A stretch of DNA of 64,000 bases from Caprimulgus europaeus (Eukaryota > Chordata > Aves > Caprimulgiformes > Caprimulgidae). The notes beneath the pieces are model-generated. The model did not search any database. It was given only the letters and a program-made list of their open reading frames with translations, and was not told where the DNA came from. The translations under genes were made by a program, and so were the position numbers. The stretch spans positions 33,560,339 to 33,624,338 of the forward strand of contig OU015532.1 in the NCBI GenBank assembly GCA_907165065.1, read 5' to 3'. This document shows positions 1 through 12,576 of this stretch, piece by piece. Every line of letters begins with the position of its first letter. Position 1 is the stretch's first letter.

Positions 1-3000
1 GAGGCTTTAGCTGCACAATGAACATTGAAGCTAACAAAATAATTTATGTATTACTTTGGAAAAAACAGACTTAAATAGATGGTATCCAACAGAGGAAGAG
101 CATTGACAAAATGTTTTGCACAAGCATCCATTAATCAAAGAAATGCAAACATTTGGTTAGAAAACTGTCTTATACAATTCAAAAAGAGTGAACAGTATTG
201 TCAAACAATACAGGTTGAACATTTGGCTTGACATCAAAACAATTAATCAGAAATAGTTAGTGATGTCTTTATTTATATTCAGGACATCTTTCCTTTTGAG
301 AAGGCCCATTACAGTTCCCAGAACCATTCAGAGAGGCAGTTACAGTGCAATGGAAATAGAAATAGCTCAGTCTGCTCCTCACTATCTTATTTGGTAGTTA
401 GCGTGCCATTACCTTACGCCAGAAACAAAACAGGACATTCTGCAAGCAGATGATTTCCTAGTTAAAGGAATATCTAACAGTCATACGACGCACATCAGCT
501 CTGCTTGCTCTTATTGCAGATGTGGCCATAGTTTCAGTCGTATTAGGTTGCCTTATTATTACTTTGTATTGAAATGTGGTATAGACACCCCAATGGTCAG
601 GGTTCCCTGTGCTGACAAATTATAAAAGATAGTCTTGATATAAATACATGATGAATTACAAGAAGTGGTAGAAATCCATATGCTACCCTGAGGATAATGC
701 AGCAGCGTTTCCTGGATAGCTTCCGTGTTCCATTATGGCAGAGATTAGATAGAACTAGAATTTAACCTGCCTGGCAGCAATCTCACATGAGGGAATCAGG
801 GAAAACATGGCTATTAGAAATGAGGGATTATGCTTACATATGTGTTTATATTCAATGGAAAAAAGAACTTACAGTATGTATTATAAATATATACTCCTTT
901 AAAATTATTCATTCATTAAGATGTATTATAGTGATAATACATTTTCTAGGAACATTTCAATGGTTACCTGTTTTCTACCAATCACCAGCCTGACTCTAGT
1001 TTACATTTCCTACTTCAAATTACTTTTTCTTCTTTTTTTGCTCCTGTCAGGTTCTCAGCACCTCCTCTTTTCTCTAGTGTCTATTCACTATTCTTTTTTC
1101 CCATAATTTCTTCTTTTCAGTTTGCATTTCTCCTGTTATACAAGTATTAGAGGTGAAAAAATGGTAGAAGTATTTGACATCTGTGCTCAGACTCCTAATT
1201 CCTTAGTCCCATGACAGAGATTGAAAGTAGGAAGGAAATTGTAAACACACTTGCCTCCACAACTTTCAGAACATTGTGGGAAGTTACATTCCTTTTTGAA
1301 ATTAGTTTTTCCAGGTATGTCCCTATAGATTGAACTATTTTGGGGGGAAACACATCAGAATTAGTTCAAACTTCAGATTTGAGTCAAAAATGGTTCCTGA
1401 GAAAGATAAAAATGGTAGAAGCTTGGACAATATAAGCTTTGTGAAATAAAGGAAGCTACTTTAAAAAAAACTTGTAAAGAAATCAAAACCAGACATTCTT
1501 TATTTCTTACCTTTTGTCTTTCTTTCTAGTGATGTCTTTACCTCAAAATGTCTCCAGTGAAAGCTCCTCAGGATACTTACCTAACACATATACATCATTC
1601 TTCTATTTAACAGACCTGAAATATATGCAAAGTATTTTAAGTGTTTCTGCTTTTTTAATTCGTTATGCTAGAAAATGTAGCTATGACAATTAAATTTTAA
1701 AAAGTTATTAATACAGGTTTAGGTAGGTTGATATAACAAAATAGTCCAAAGCTTAAAAGAAATTAATCTTTTGAAAACAAAGTCTAAACTCCATGCAATT
1801 GCACAATCTTTTCTCAATATTAAGGTAGATTTTTAAACATATGTGGGAGCAATTCTTATCATTCCTTTAAAGCCTGGACCTAATTTTACAATACGTAAAA
1901 TATAAAGCTGGGAAAATTACTCAAGATTGCTTTGAAATAATTTGTTTTCACTTAGATCTTTATCTCACTACCTACTTTATTATTTAGCTATCTCTTTCAA
2001 TTGTGGAAATAAAATTTAAATTGAATGCTCATTATACTTCTTTGCTGTCACTGGCAGTAGGGAGAAGCAGGACTGTATGTTCTGTAGAGTCTTATTTTTT
2101 CTTAGGCTTCAGTGAATGAAAATTCCATTGGTAAGTATTTGCAGACATCAAACTGTAGAAAACTTGTTTTTCTTCTGTTTGCCTGGCCTTTTTTAATTGC
2201 CTTTGTTACACATGAAAGGACAGTGCTGCTCCTGCCAATTCCCACTCAGTGAATATGTCCCTTAAAGCTGGTGCAGAGCTCTCAGAAGAACTGTTCAAAA
2301 ACGCTTGGCATCTCTTGGTTTACCCACTCATCAAGGGAAGCTGCACAAAACACCTATGCAACTATATTCCACGCTGTTCTTACACTTCATGGCAGAACTG
2401 GTGGAATTTATCAACTAAACATAAAATTTGTCTAATTTGTAAAGAAGGTGAAAAAGGAATCATCTTCAGAAAATTAAATAATCCTTATGTCATCCTTCAG
2501 ATTAAATTGTAGAAAACCAGAAATTATTTTTTCTATTAAACTGCATCTAGATTTTTTTAAATATATATCTTCACTACTGTCTTCATATTCTCATGTATAG
2601 AACTAGTAGCTACTCTTGCCAAGCAAGCAACTGTAGCATCTCCATATTCTTCATTTGTTAAAAAGCATTGTTGTTGTATTTATTATTAACATAAAGAAGA
2701 AATACTCATTAAACAAAGGGACTAGTTGAAGTACAAACAGGTTTCTGTCCTCTAAAAACATTCAGGACAGAAAAAAGGGAAGTGGCACCTGAAGCATGAA
2801 GACCTGCCTTGGACTCCTTAAATCTGAAGCAGTCAAATAATTCTGAGATTATGCTACAGTTTGAATGAGGTTTCATATGGATACCAGCTACAGACAACAG
2901 TATTTCAAAAGATGAAGCTGGAATTGAATCTGGAAAGAGTAGAAGGACCTTTGCTTCTCCATATTATGAAAGAATTGGAGCAAGACCCATAGAGGAAACA

Positions 3001-3520
3001 CTGCCCACAGCAGGGGTTTTCACGTGGTTTCTTTTCCCTCTGATTGATTATTAATGATTTCCCATTGATTATTAATGTAAAACTACAGAAGCAAACCAGC
3101 AGAAGAAAGTAGAAGTAGCTAAAGCAGGTAATTTTCTTTGGCTAAAAATACAGTTAGTTGTTTAGTCCAGACTTGTCCTTCCCCTACAGTAGTTTCATTT
3201 CAGCCTTTCTTGACAGCCATATCAGTTATCCTGTTCTTAATTTCTGCATCTTTCTAGTCCTCTGGACAGAGGTGCAGGGGCAATTTGGAGGGTGAAGAAG
3301 GAAGCATACAGCTGTGAGGCTGCTTTCCAGTGTCATCATCAAAAGTATTCACAATGCTGCAAAATGCTAACAGGGTCACCATCACAATATTAGACCTAGT
3401 CCACCAGCGAGAATACCAAACCCTCCCTCCTTGCTTTCAGCAACAAATTATGGAACTAATGTAACATTTGCTGCCATCACATTGTTCACACTACTGCTTT
3501 ATGTTATGCCTCATCATTCA
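1..3520. other. AT-rich unique sequence, no gene seen
   Basis: No gene, RNA gene or recognisable repeat can be supported here. The longest open frame (2249-2512, plus, 87 codons) has no recognisable domain and is within chance expectation for this base composition. A pyrimidine-rich stretch lies at about 1020-1130. A 14-base motif, ATTGATTATTAATG, occurs twice 20 bases apart (3044-3057 and 3064-3077). Splice-acceptor-like sequence occurs near 1530, but no open exon is attached to it. Confidence 0.6.
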
Positions 3521-3524
3521 CCCT

Positions 3525-3655
3525 GTTGATTCAGATTATAAACTCTCTAGAGCTGGGACCATCTGGTATTCTCTGTTGGTAAAGAGCCTAGCACAGTAAG
3601 GTCTTGTTCTGGATTGACACACACAATCATAACAAAAACAACCAATAATAAATAG
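3525..3655 (+). mobile_element. Ancient amniote retroposon tail (L2/MIR-like), degraded
   Basis: This segment resembles the 3' part of old retroposons seen in turtles, crocodiles and birds. A 'gattataaactct...gctgggacc' block comes first. It is followed by 'agcctagcacag' and 'aaggtcttgttctgg', and then an A-rich AATAATAAAT-like end. The order and spacing fit an L2/MIR-type tail in plus orientation. It is heavily mutated and its 5' limit is unclear. The exact family cannot be named without a library comparison. Confidence 0.45.
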
Positions 3656-4703
3656 ATAGTTTTATCTCACCAGTTGATGTTTTGTTTTTTTTTTTTTATT
3701 CCCAATGGACATTTTGCTGTGATATAAGTATTCAAAACAAAAGGGAAAGTGAGAAGACAAGGACATCTTGTAGGTATGAGAAACAAATTCAGATTATCTT
3801 CAGCCTAGTCACCTTTTATCCTATCCACTCTCCTATTTCATTTTCTGTTTCTGCAATAAATAACAGCTTTCATATACAGGCTGGACTAAATCAGATATGA
3901 ATTTATTTCTTCCATTTTTATATACAAAGTCACAAACCTACCTAAAACATATAGAACCCACACTGAACAATACAACGATGAGAGTACTTAGGTAGAGCAT
4001 AAGGTTAAAAATAATAAAATTTTGCTAAATACTCACAGCTTGGGGCCCATTTTTCCAGTGCAATGGACAATGGCATGCATTTAATCCCCATAATAACAAT
4101 AATGGGATACATCATTAACCCTATTTTATTCTTTCTTTTATTTTTATATTACAAATAACATAGATCATTAACCTCTGTTCTGTTTAACATCTAATCAGCC
4201 ATTTTGGTTAAATAAATATGATAGAAAACATTAATTATCACTTTGTTTAGCTAGATTTCCTCTCAGGAGGGGAATTTTTCCTAATGTTATATTAATAGCA
4301 GTTTACTCAACAAGTGTCAAAACATCAGTGGTAACAAGGAAAAAGATCCATTGCAACATGCAGTTTTTAATCAAATCTGTTTAATCTTCATTATTTGTTA
4401 AACAATTTCTTAAAAAAGATAAGTTTTCTGTTAAAAGTTATGTTGAGTATATCTGATAAATTTTCCTTTTCATCATTTTGTTGCCTTCTGGGCTTCAAAC
4501 ATCACTTCAGTTCAGGTATTTATAGATGTTAAGTTTTAGTTTAGTCCTATCTTTCATTCTTTCATTAGAAAGATAGAAATAAAATCTATCTCTGTTAGGG
4601 AAGGTAAGCTGAGTTAAGAAGAGAAAAAAGAAAAAGAATATACTACTGCTGAGGAGAATCCATTTTGCATAAATTTCCCAAGGAGCCATGCAATAATACA
4701 AGT
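3656..4703. other. AT-rich unique sequence, no gene seen
   Basis: Contains a poly-T run near 3684-3698 and otherwise unremarkable AT-rich DNA up to the CR1 insertion. A vaguely MIR-like string at about 4080-4130 is too degraded to call. No coding or RNA gene is supported. Confidence 0.55.
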
Positions 4704-6455
4704 GAAGCTGGAAGGGACCTCGAAAGATCATCTAGTCCAACCCCCTCTGCCAGAGCAGGATCACCTACATGGGAACATGTCCAGGTGGGTTTTGAATGTC
4801 TCCAGAGAAGGAGACTCCACAACCTCTCTAGGCAGCCTGTTCCAGTGGCCTGTCACTCTGACAGTGAAAAAGTTCTTCCTTATGTTTACATGGAACCTCC
4901 TATGCTCCAGCTTGCACCTATTGCCCCTTGTCCTACCACTGGACATCACTGAGAAGAGCCTGGCTCCATCTTCCTGACAGTCACCCTTTACATATCTATA
5001 AACATTAATGAGGTCACCCCTCAGTCTCCTCCAAGCTAAAGAGGCCAAGCTCCCTCAGCCTTTCCTCATAAGGGAGATGCTCCACTCCCTTCATCATCTT
5101 GGTGGCTCTGTGCTGGACTCTCTCAAGCAGTTCCCTCTCCTTCTGGAACTGTGGGGCCCAGAACTGGGCACAATATTCCAGATGTGGCCTCACCAGGGCA
5201 GAGTAGAGGGGGAGGAGAACCTCTCTCGACTTATGAACCACACCTCTTCTAATGCACCCCAGGATGCCATTGGCCTTCCTGGCCACAAGGGCACAGTGCT
5301 GGCTCATGGTCATCCTGCTGTCCACCAGGACCCCCAAGTCCATTTCACCTACACTGCTCTCCAACAGGTCTGTCCCCAACCTGTACTGGTACATGGGGTT
5401 GTTCTTTCCCAGATGTAAAACTCCACACTTGCCCCTGTTGTATTTAATTAAATTTCTCCCCATCCAATGTTCCAGCCTGTCCAGGTCTTCCTGGATGGCA
5501 GCACAGCCTTCTGGAGTGTCAGCCACTCCTCCCAGCTTTGTGTCATCAGCAAACTTGCTGACAGTGCATTCTATTCCCTCATCCAGGTCACTGATGAATA
5601 TATTGAATAGTACTGGTCACAGTACTGACCCCTGAGGGACTCCACTAGACACAGGCCTCCAACTAGACTCTGTCCCATTGACCACAACTCGATGACTTTT
5701 TCCTTTCAACCAGTTCACAATCCACCTCACTACCCCATCATCCAGTCAACACTTCCTTAGTTTAGCTGCAAGGATACCGTGGGAGACCGTGTCAAATGCT
5801 TTGCTGAAATCAAGGTAAACCACATCCACTGCTCTACCATCATTTAGCCACCTGGTTATGTCCTCAGAAAAGGCTATCAGGTTGGTTAAACATGACTTCC
5901 CCTTAGTAAAACCATGTTGACTGCTCCTAATGATCCTCTTATCCTTGATATGCCTAGAGATAGCCCAGAGAATAAATAGTTCCATCACCTTTCCAGGGTT
6001 GGAGGTAAGACTGACCAGTCTATAGTTACCCATGCCCTCCTTCTTGCCCTTTATGAAGACTGCAGTGACATTTGCTTTCCTCCAGTCCTCAGGCACCTCT
6101 CCTGTTCCCCACGACTTACCAAAGATGACAGAGTGACCTAGCAATGACTTCAGCCAGCTCCCTCAGCACCCACAGGTGCACTCCATCAGGACCCATGGAT
6201 TTATGGATGTCCAGATTGCTTAATTGACCCCTAACCCAGCCCTCGTCTACCAAGGCAAATTCCTCCTTTATCCTGACTTCCCCTGGGGCCTCAGGGGTCC
6301 GGGGTTCCTGAGGACAGTCTCCAGCAGTGGAGACAGAGATAAAGAGGGCATTCAGTAACTCTGCCTTCTCACTCTCTGTCACCAGGGCACCCACCTCATT
6401 CCACAGGAATGTCTCTAGGATTAGCTTTGTCTGCAATGACTTTGCTAAGTGAGTA
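4704..6455 (-). mobile_element. CR1 LINE retrotransposon, 5'-truncated, minus strand
   Basis: Non-LTR retrotransposon of the chicken-repeat-1 family. The element reads from about 6455 down to about 4704 and is 1.75 kb long, against about 4.5 kb for a full copy. It therefore keeps the second half of ORF2 and the short 3' untranslated end. The 3' end shows the typical CR1 sequence, reading on the minus strand as a 'ggttggactagatgatct...aggtcccttccagc' block at 4704-4743. The octamer tail expected just beyond it is absent or eroded. Truncation from the 5' side is the usual outcome of target-primed reverse transcription. No clear target-site duplication was found. It is the best preserved of the CR1 pieces in this window. 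Confidence 0.93.
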
Positions 6456-6460
6456 ATCAT
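4761..6460 (-). pseudogene. CR1 ORF2 reverse-transcriptase remnant, inactivated
   Basis: This is the broken reverse-transcriptase frame of the CR1 copy. Seen in order on the minus strand are a segment with GEVPEDWRKANVT, then SSQHGFTKGKSCLTN, then VVYLDFSKAFDTVSH (first catalytic Asp motif), all between 5746 and 6144. After these come GVPQGS and the FADDTKLGG catalytic box at about 5530-5570, and a C-terminal part to 4761 with VRPHLEYC and [13 protein letters not shown]. Breaks seen are a frame change near 6116-6144 consistent with a 2-base loss, a stop at 5746-5748, a stop at 5617-5619, and a second frame change near 5014-5048 consistent with a 5-base loss. Apart from these the frame is preserved, so the copy is only moderately old. 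The endonuclease domain is missing. It cannot make an active enzyme. Confidence 0.9.
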
Positions 6461-9400
6461 AACAAGAGAGTAGGAAGATGTAAGCTAAAACAGATGAAAT
6501 TATGTACATTTTGGAGATTACCAGACAAGATGTGCTAAAAAAGATTAGAGGAGTTCTGAAGATTACTGATGAAACTGGTAGACACCAAGTCTTTCCTTGT
6601 ATTTATTTATTTATGTATGAATGTTGCAAGACAGATCATCTGTTAGAGTCATGTCATGTACAAATCGATAATCAGTTGATTAGAAGTGAGTATCCATGAA
6701 ACCCACACTTTTAATAAAGGAGTTATGGAATACTACTTATTTAGAAATGGTCCAACAGGAATACGTAACCATTCGTCATCTTAAGGCTGTACAGAGTTCC
6801 CAAATGCTCAGATATTTGGGAACATGCTGAGGTTAAAGTCCTACTTGATTTCTAATGAAAATCTGTTGGGTCTGTATATGTTACCTCCCTGCTTTAAATT
6901 AAATATATTGATTTTTTCACACTCCTGTAGAACTCTTTTAGTATTTATTCCATATTAGGCACTACCGGTCCTCTTCCCCACAAATTGAGCATCCAGAAAG
7001 TCAAAAACAGTTATAAGAAGTCACAATTAGAGCAGAATGAAAAAGACCATCAGGGATTAGAAGACAAATATTTTGAGCTACATTCTGCTGTACGTCTGAA
7101 TGCTAAGGGCAGCACCTCAGTGAATTAAAGGACTGAATCACAAAATAAAGATTTACTTATTTGTCTATGTTTCTTGAACTTAAGAGGACTTGAAACCAAT
7201 TTCAGTCTAACTGAAATACTTTCACTGTAACTCGTGTATATTCTAAACAATTTAAAGCAAGATGTTAGACTAGGAAGGACAACATTTTCAATTATATCAA
7301 CATAAGAAGGGAATGCTTTAATTAGATCTCATCAAGATAACCTATTAAGTCTGTCACAAATGTTCAAATTGCTACAAATCTTAGGATAAAGGAGACAGAA
7401 GGAAGATACCCTCTCTAGCTCAAAGATACTATTTAGTTTAAGCTGTCATTCAGAAATGCTGTTCAGCTGCCACTGAAGAGGAGTTCTATTCAAGGTGATA
7501 CTGCTATGCCCTTACATTATGTTAAAAATATCATATTCCTTTACTGCAGCTCCTTGCTGCTAAACATTTTTCCAAGCAACTGTGAAAATTGCATTCTTAC
7601 TTTCAGTGAACAACTGAAAATATACATGACATTCTTCAAAATCAGTGTGAAAATTACATTTAGGTGATTGTTACGAAAAGATTTATTTATCAAGAATAAG
7701 TAATTAGAACATTCAGTGTATTCCTAAAACCTAAAAGAAAAGGATAGTTTATTTTTCCTGTGGATGTGATTCCCCCAACTGTAGATCACCACTTTAGCAG
7801 TGAAAATGGACATTCCAGTTTTTCTGCAGCTCTACCAATTGATTCTTAATTATTTTAAACAAACACTGTTATGGGGAAGAATAAGTGTTCTTCTACTATT
7901 TTATCTACCACATAACTTACCTCCAGGCAAGAAGACCACCAACTTAGAAGTCATCAAACACCTAAAAGATAATTTTACATTACTACTATATTGAGCAACA
8001 TACGAGCTGCTTCATCTGAATGGGAAAGGTTCTAAAGGTTCTGTGTTTTCTTCATTTTAAGGGAATTTCTTGCAAACCCCAGGAGATACCTTTATGTACA
8101 GCCATCCATTCTAGGCTAACCATTCTCCACTCTCTCACTAATCCACACAGCAACTACACTAAAAACAAACAAACAAAAAAGCTACAATAAAGCCAAATAA
8201 CAGTTGTGTACCTTGCCTCCTCCTCCTTCCCTTTTCTTAAACCAATGAGAGTTGCAATCTCCACCTTCAACTGGGCAGTTTTTCTTGTAGGTTTTGGCTT
8301 TGTGAACAACTTGTGAGAAAAGACTAATCAATATTTGTAATACAGACTAAACTACATGTAAAAAATATGTTAAATTTATATCCTTTTAGGAGAAATGCAA
8401 GAACAAGAGTTAATGCTGAATAAGATGAGCAAAGATATGTAAACTTCAAACATTTTGTTGTAAGAATCCAAGAATCTAAATATTAACTAAAAATTATGGG
8501 TTGTGAATTGGGGTTGAGAATTTGTTGGTTTTGTTTTGTTGATGATTCAGCATTCTTCTGTAACACCATACTCCCAAATCTTTATATTATAAGAGAAGAT
8601 TATGAACACCTGTCTGATTGGCAAGTGGTTTGGAATGATGTTTATATTGTATTTCAAATAAAGAGGAAAGGATTAAGAGCAGGCTGTGATTTAATACAAC
8701 TCCAATCTCTATCCATCAGCTTTACTCACTATTAACATGACAAACCAACAGCAACAAAGCCTTTACAATTGGTATCATTTAATTAATCTCTTTTTCTTGT
8801 AAAAATATCTTTGGCAAGAATTTTTCTGAAAAGTAGAATTTATGAATAAAATGAAATTCCAATTTTCCTTAGGCTACAATGCTGTCAAAACCAGGAAATA
8901 ATATGTAAACATTACAGATGCATAAAATAGAAAAAGTATGATGTAAACCATATTTTAGAAATAACCATGTAAACCATCACATTTTATAACAATACGATTG
9001 CAATAACAATGTGATTGATCCTCAGTGCTGAGGATCACACTTAAAAATTTCTTGTAAATGAAATTATGCCATGTACCCAAAGCAGAGAAGTAATTAAGCA
9101 CAAAGGGAACCTGTCTAAATAGTTCTCTGAATGAACCAGTACTCATTAGTTTAGTTAATGAAGGGGGATACATATATCTGCACTTTCAAGCAATAACTAG
9201 TTTTGCTCTTATCCTGGGAAGTATCACTATTTGGACCAGTTCTCTCAAGGCAAAAAGACAGAAAAGTGGGCATGCCTATATGCTAAGTGTACTTTGCTTT
9301 TTTTTACACATAACTGTCTGTCCTGGAACAGAGATGCACACATAGCATTTAGAAATTTTGTTTTAAAAGGAATCATAAGTTGATATAAACGCTCAGTTTC

Positions 9401-11565
9401 TCAAGAGCCAGTCTCAACATGTAGTCCAAACTCAAATGCTTATCTGATTCTCTTTGTGGAAGATATTGCACAACAAATTACTACCAGATAGCATTTCTTC
9501 ACAACCCTGTTTGCTCAATTATTTGGAAATGACATGTAGCAATCACAAAATTTATTTTATACTACTTGAGAAGTCCAGTTCAGTATTAACTGTGCTTCTC
9601 TTCTTTATCTACACTGCTCCACTCAGTAAGCCATATTCTGTGTAAAGAAAAATTGTTTCTGCCTCTGCATTTCCATTCATTTACCTGGATGTGCCCTTTA
9701 CACGTACAACAATGCTGACAAGCTGGTGCAATTGGATTTCCTATCTCGCATAAAAACTGTAGGCCTGGTTGCCAAAATAAGGGCAAAAGAAAGGGAAACA
9801 GCTCTGCATGACCTTCCTATGGTAGCATAACATACAAAATACTGAGAAGAAAACTGTACAACACTTATCAGAGAAGATTCAGGAATATTATGCAGTATCA
9901 ATATTTATGTTTATTGCAGTGGGTGTATGTTTCATATTTAACAGCAAATTTAGAAAAATACTATATCCATACTGATAAGGAGTTTGTAAAAAAAGATGCT
10001 AGTGTTAGCAAAAATTGAATTATTTGATAAATGATTGCATACTTGCTGAGGAGAAGAAAATACTGAAAGCGAATGGACACAAGTAGGGGAGTCACAGTGA
10101 TAGAAGATGTAATAAACACCATTATCAGCAACTGCTCAAATAACTTGTAGCAAAGGCAGGAGTAGAGTTTTAGGGTTTATTATAAGCACTATTACTATTA
10201 TTATTGTCGTTCAATAAAAGAATAAAATGAAAGAAACAAATAGTTCATTCTAAACCCATGAAAATACCATAAACCTAGCTGCTTATTTACACAAGAGAAA
10301 TAAAATGCTTCTTGTATTTTTTTTTTATCAGTATGTGTAAGATCATAAGTATATAATCAGGTATTTTCAATGTGATACATTATTTTATTTGCCTACTCTC
10401 TTATTAAATTATTAGCTTAGCTACTTGAGCATTTGGCCTGAACAAACCACAACTGCTGAGGCTTAGTGTTTTCTTTGTGGGTGATAAATCCCTTTCCATG
10501 TATTTCACTATGGACAACCTCTCATGCATATGTTAGAAAGGATCACTTTCCAGAGCTCAATGTAAAATTATTCACTTTCTTCAAAAATCTTTGTAGCATT
10601 ATGAATCTTCTTACCTATGATCCAATGTCTTTCTACTGTGTAATTTTTTAAATCTCTGTATACAAAACTATGTTGTAACATTCATTATTTTCATGGTAGA
10701 TTATCTTTTTCATGCATAATACTAATCCACAAGACCAGCTGGTCTTCCAACTCTGCCTTTTAAAAAAGAAAACAGTCCACAGTATCTTCTCAAGTGAAGA
10801 CCTGTCTTTTTAATAGCACTAATGAATATGAAGTAAAAAAGGAAGTTCATTATCTTTTTTGTCTATGGAAGTTTACTATAATTCTTACATCCTTATTTTT
10901 GTCTATATGTGAGTTATCCTACAATATTTTTTTTTGTATTTCATATTTTCTTCATCACAGTTGTATTCCTAAATTGAGCAGACTGCAGATAGCTACGATG
11001 CATTTTATAGTACTGAATTTTAATTGAAAATTATAAACTGGGAAAATAACAGTTGACTTGAGCTAGAAAATGAAAACTCTTCTTATGAAATGCCTCTGGA
11101 CAGATTTGCTTAGATCTCTCCAAAATTTATTTTATTGAGGGGGGGCAGTAAATCAGTAAACCTACCTAAGGATTCTTACATTGCACTCCTCAAAAGAGAT
11201 TGGATTTATTTTCTAAAAAGAGATTAGATTTATTTTCTAAATTATATTTCTAAATTACATTTCTATATTTTTTTCTTATTTTTCTAATTGATTATTATTT
11301 TCAATTTTATGAATGTTATTCTAAATCATAAAATAAGAGCAACTTCCTAGAAATTGTGTGGTTTTCCTTCAAGCTCCCCATCAGTAATCTGCATTAATTC
11401 GGTACTGTCCAACAATGTGGACAGAGATTGACATCTACCTCATGATTGTATCAGAAGTGTACAGAAATGGAAATGTTTCTAGATCAATATGACATTATAG
11501 GGATAAAATTTTGGATGTTGCAAATGAAAATATTTTTGTTCTTAGTAGGAAAGTGTGTTGAGTTT
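6461..11565. other. AT-rich unique sequence, no gene seen
   Basis: About 5 kb of low-GC DNA with no supported gene. All open frames are below 80 codons and have no recognisable motifs. Small features only: an A-rich run with AAAC steps at 8161-8180, a CCTCCTCCTCC-type stretch at about 8217-8230, and a local tandem duplication at 11191-11264 that is listed separately. Confidence 0.6.
11191..11264. repeat. Two adjacent short tandem duplications (24 bp x2, 13 bp x2)
   Basis: A 24-base unit occurs at 11191-11214 and again at 11215-11238 with two differences. It is followed at once by a 13-base unit, AAATTATATTTCT, at 11239-11251 and its near copy AAATTACATTTCT at 11252-11264. This looks like replication slippage in AT-rich DNA. 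No function is suggested. Confidence 0.8.
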
Positions 11566-12576
11566 GTGTGTGTTGGAGAGCTGGTTTTGGTAGTGGCGGA
11601 AGAAGCTTCCCTATGAGAAGCTTTAAGAAGCTCCCCCAGCTCCCAGGCATGCCCTCCCACCCCCAGCCCAGGCTGAGCTAATTTGCACTAGAGAAATGCC
11701 TCTGTGAATCTATATTTGTGAGGGGAAGGACTGTCCTGAAAAGATGAAGTTGGAGAGAACTTGGAGGACAGGCCATTGACCTGAACAAAAGATGACCAGT
11801 GGTCAAAACAAAGAGAGAACTTTGTTGCCAGGAGGAAGGAAGAGGAGAGGGAGGACAGAGAACCTCAGACACCCAGTTCAACCACATGGAGTAGGAAAAG
11901 GCAAAGAAGGTCCCTGCAGCCCATGGAGGTTCAACAGCGGAGCAGATACCCATGTGTAGGCCATGGAGGACTCCACTCTGGAGCAGAAAAGCCAAGCCTG
12001 AGGGCAAGTGTGACTGAATTGAGACTCCAGAGATACTCATGCCAGAGCCAGGGTGGACCCCCAGAGTTGGGGGGATGAGGAGGTGTGCTGAACTGGAGCC
12101 TCATCTGCAGCCCATGCATGTCCCTGTACTGGAGCCGGGAGCTGAGCCCAAAGAGGTCCATGACTCCATGGAAACTTGCTTTGGAACATCTTGTTCCTGG
12201 ACTTTCATGCTGGTATGAGCAGCAAAGGTGAACTGACTGAAACCCTTATTCACTGTCCCTTGTGCTGCTGGCAGGGGGGAAGTAGAGAAATTGGAAGCAA
12301 AGTGATTTGAACCTGGGAAGAAGGGAGAGGTGGGGAAAGGTGTCTTAAAGATGTGGTTTTTATGTTTCACTGTGCTACTTGGGTGATTTGCAACAAATTA
12401 AACTAATTTTTCTTCCCCAAGTGGAGTCTGTTTTGCCCGTGACTATGACTGGTGGGTGAGCCATCCCTGTTCTCATTCTAATCCATGACACCTTTGTTGA
12501 GACTCCCATCCCATCTCACCGGGCAGGGGGAGCGAGTGCAGGACTACACAGTCTACCCGTTGGTGAAACCACCACA
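11566..12576 (+). mobile_element. Solo endogenous-retrovirus LTR, plus strand
   Basis: A GC-richer 1.0 kb block standing out from its AT-rich surroundings. It begins near a TGTG that precedes 'ggttttggtagtggcggaagaagcttcc' and ends near 'accaccaca'. An AATTAAAC polyadenylation-like signal lies at about 12397-12404. It precedes a 'cttccccaagtggagtctg' stretch and a 'ggtgggtgag' string typical of the 3' part of a class of long avian LTRs. The start matches the start of the minus-strand LTR at 18030-19113 (shared ggttttggt...gaagcttcc). No gag, pol or env frame lies on either side, so it is a solo LTR. The open frames inside it are chance. Exact ends are uncertain by a few bases and no target duplication was identified. 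Confidence 0.75.

Noticed and set aside
4665..5635. Plus-strand open frames of 91-136 codons
   Set aside because: They are antisense readings of the CR1 reverse-transcriptase region, which explains their length; the minus-strand frame carries the recognisable motifs.
11678..12370. Minus-strand frames of 76-120 codons
   Set aside because: They lie inside the solo LTR and are antisense to it; no viral protein motif is present.
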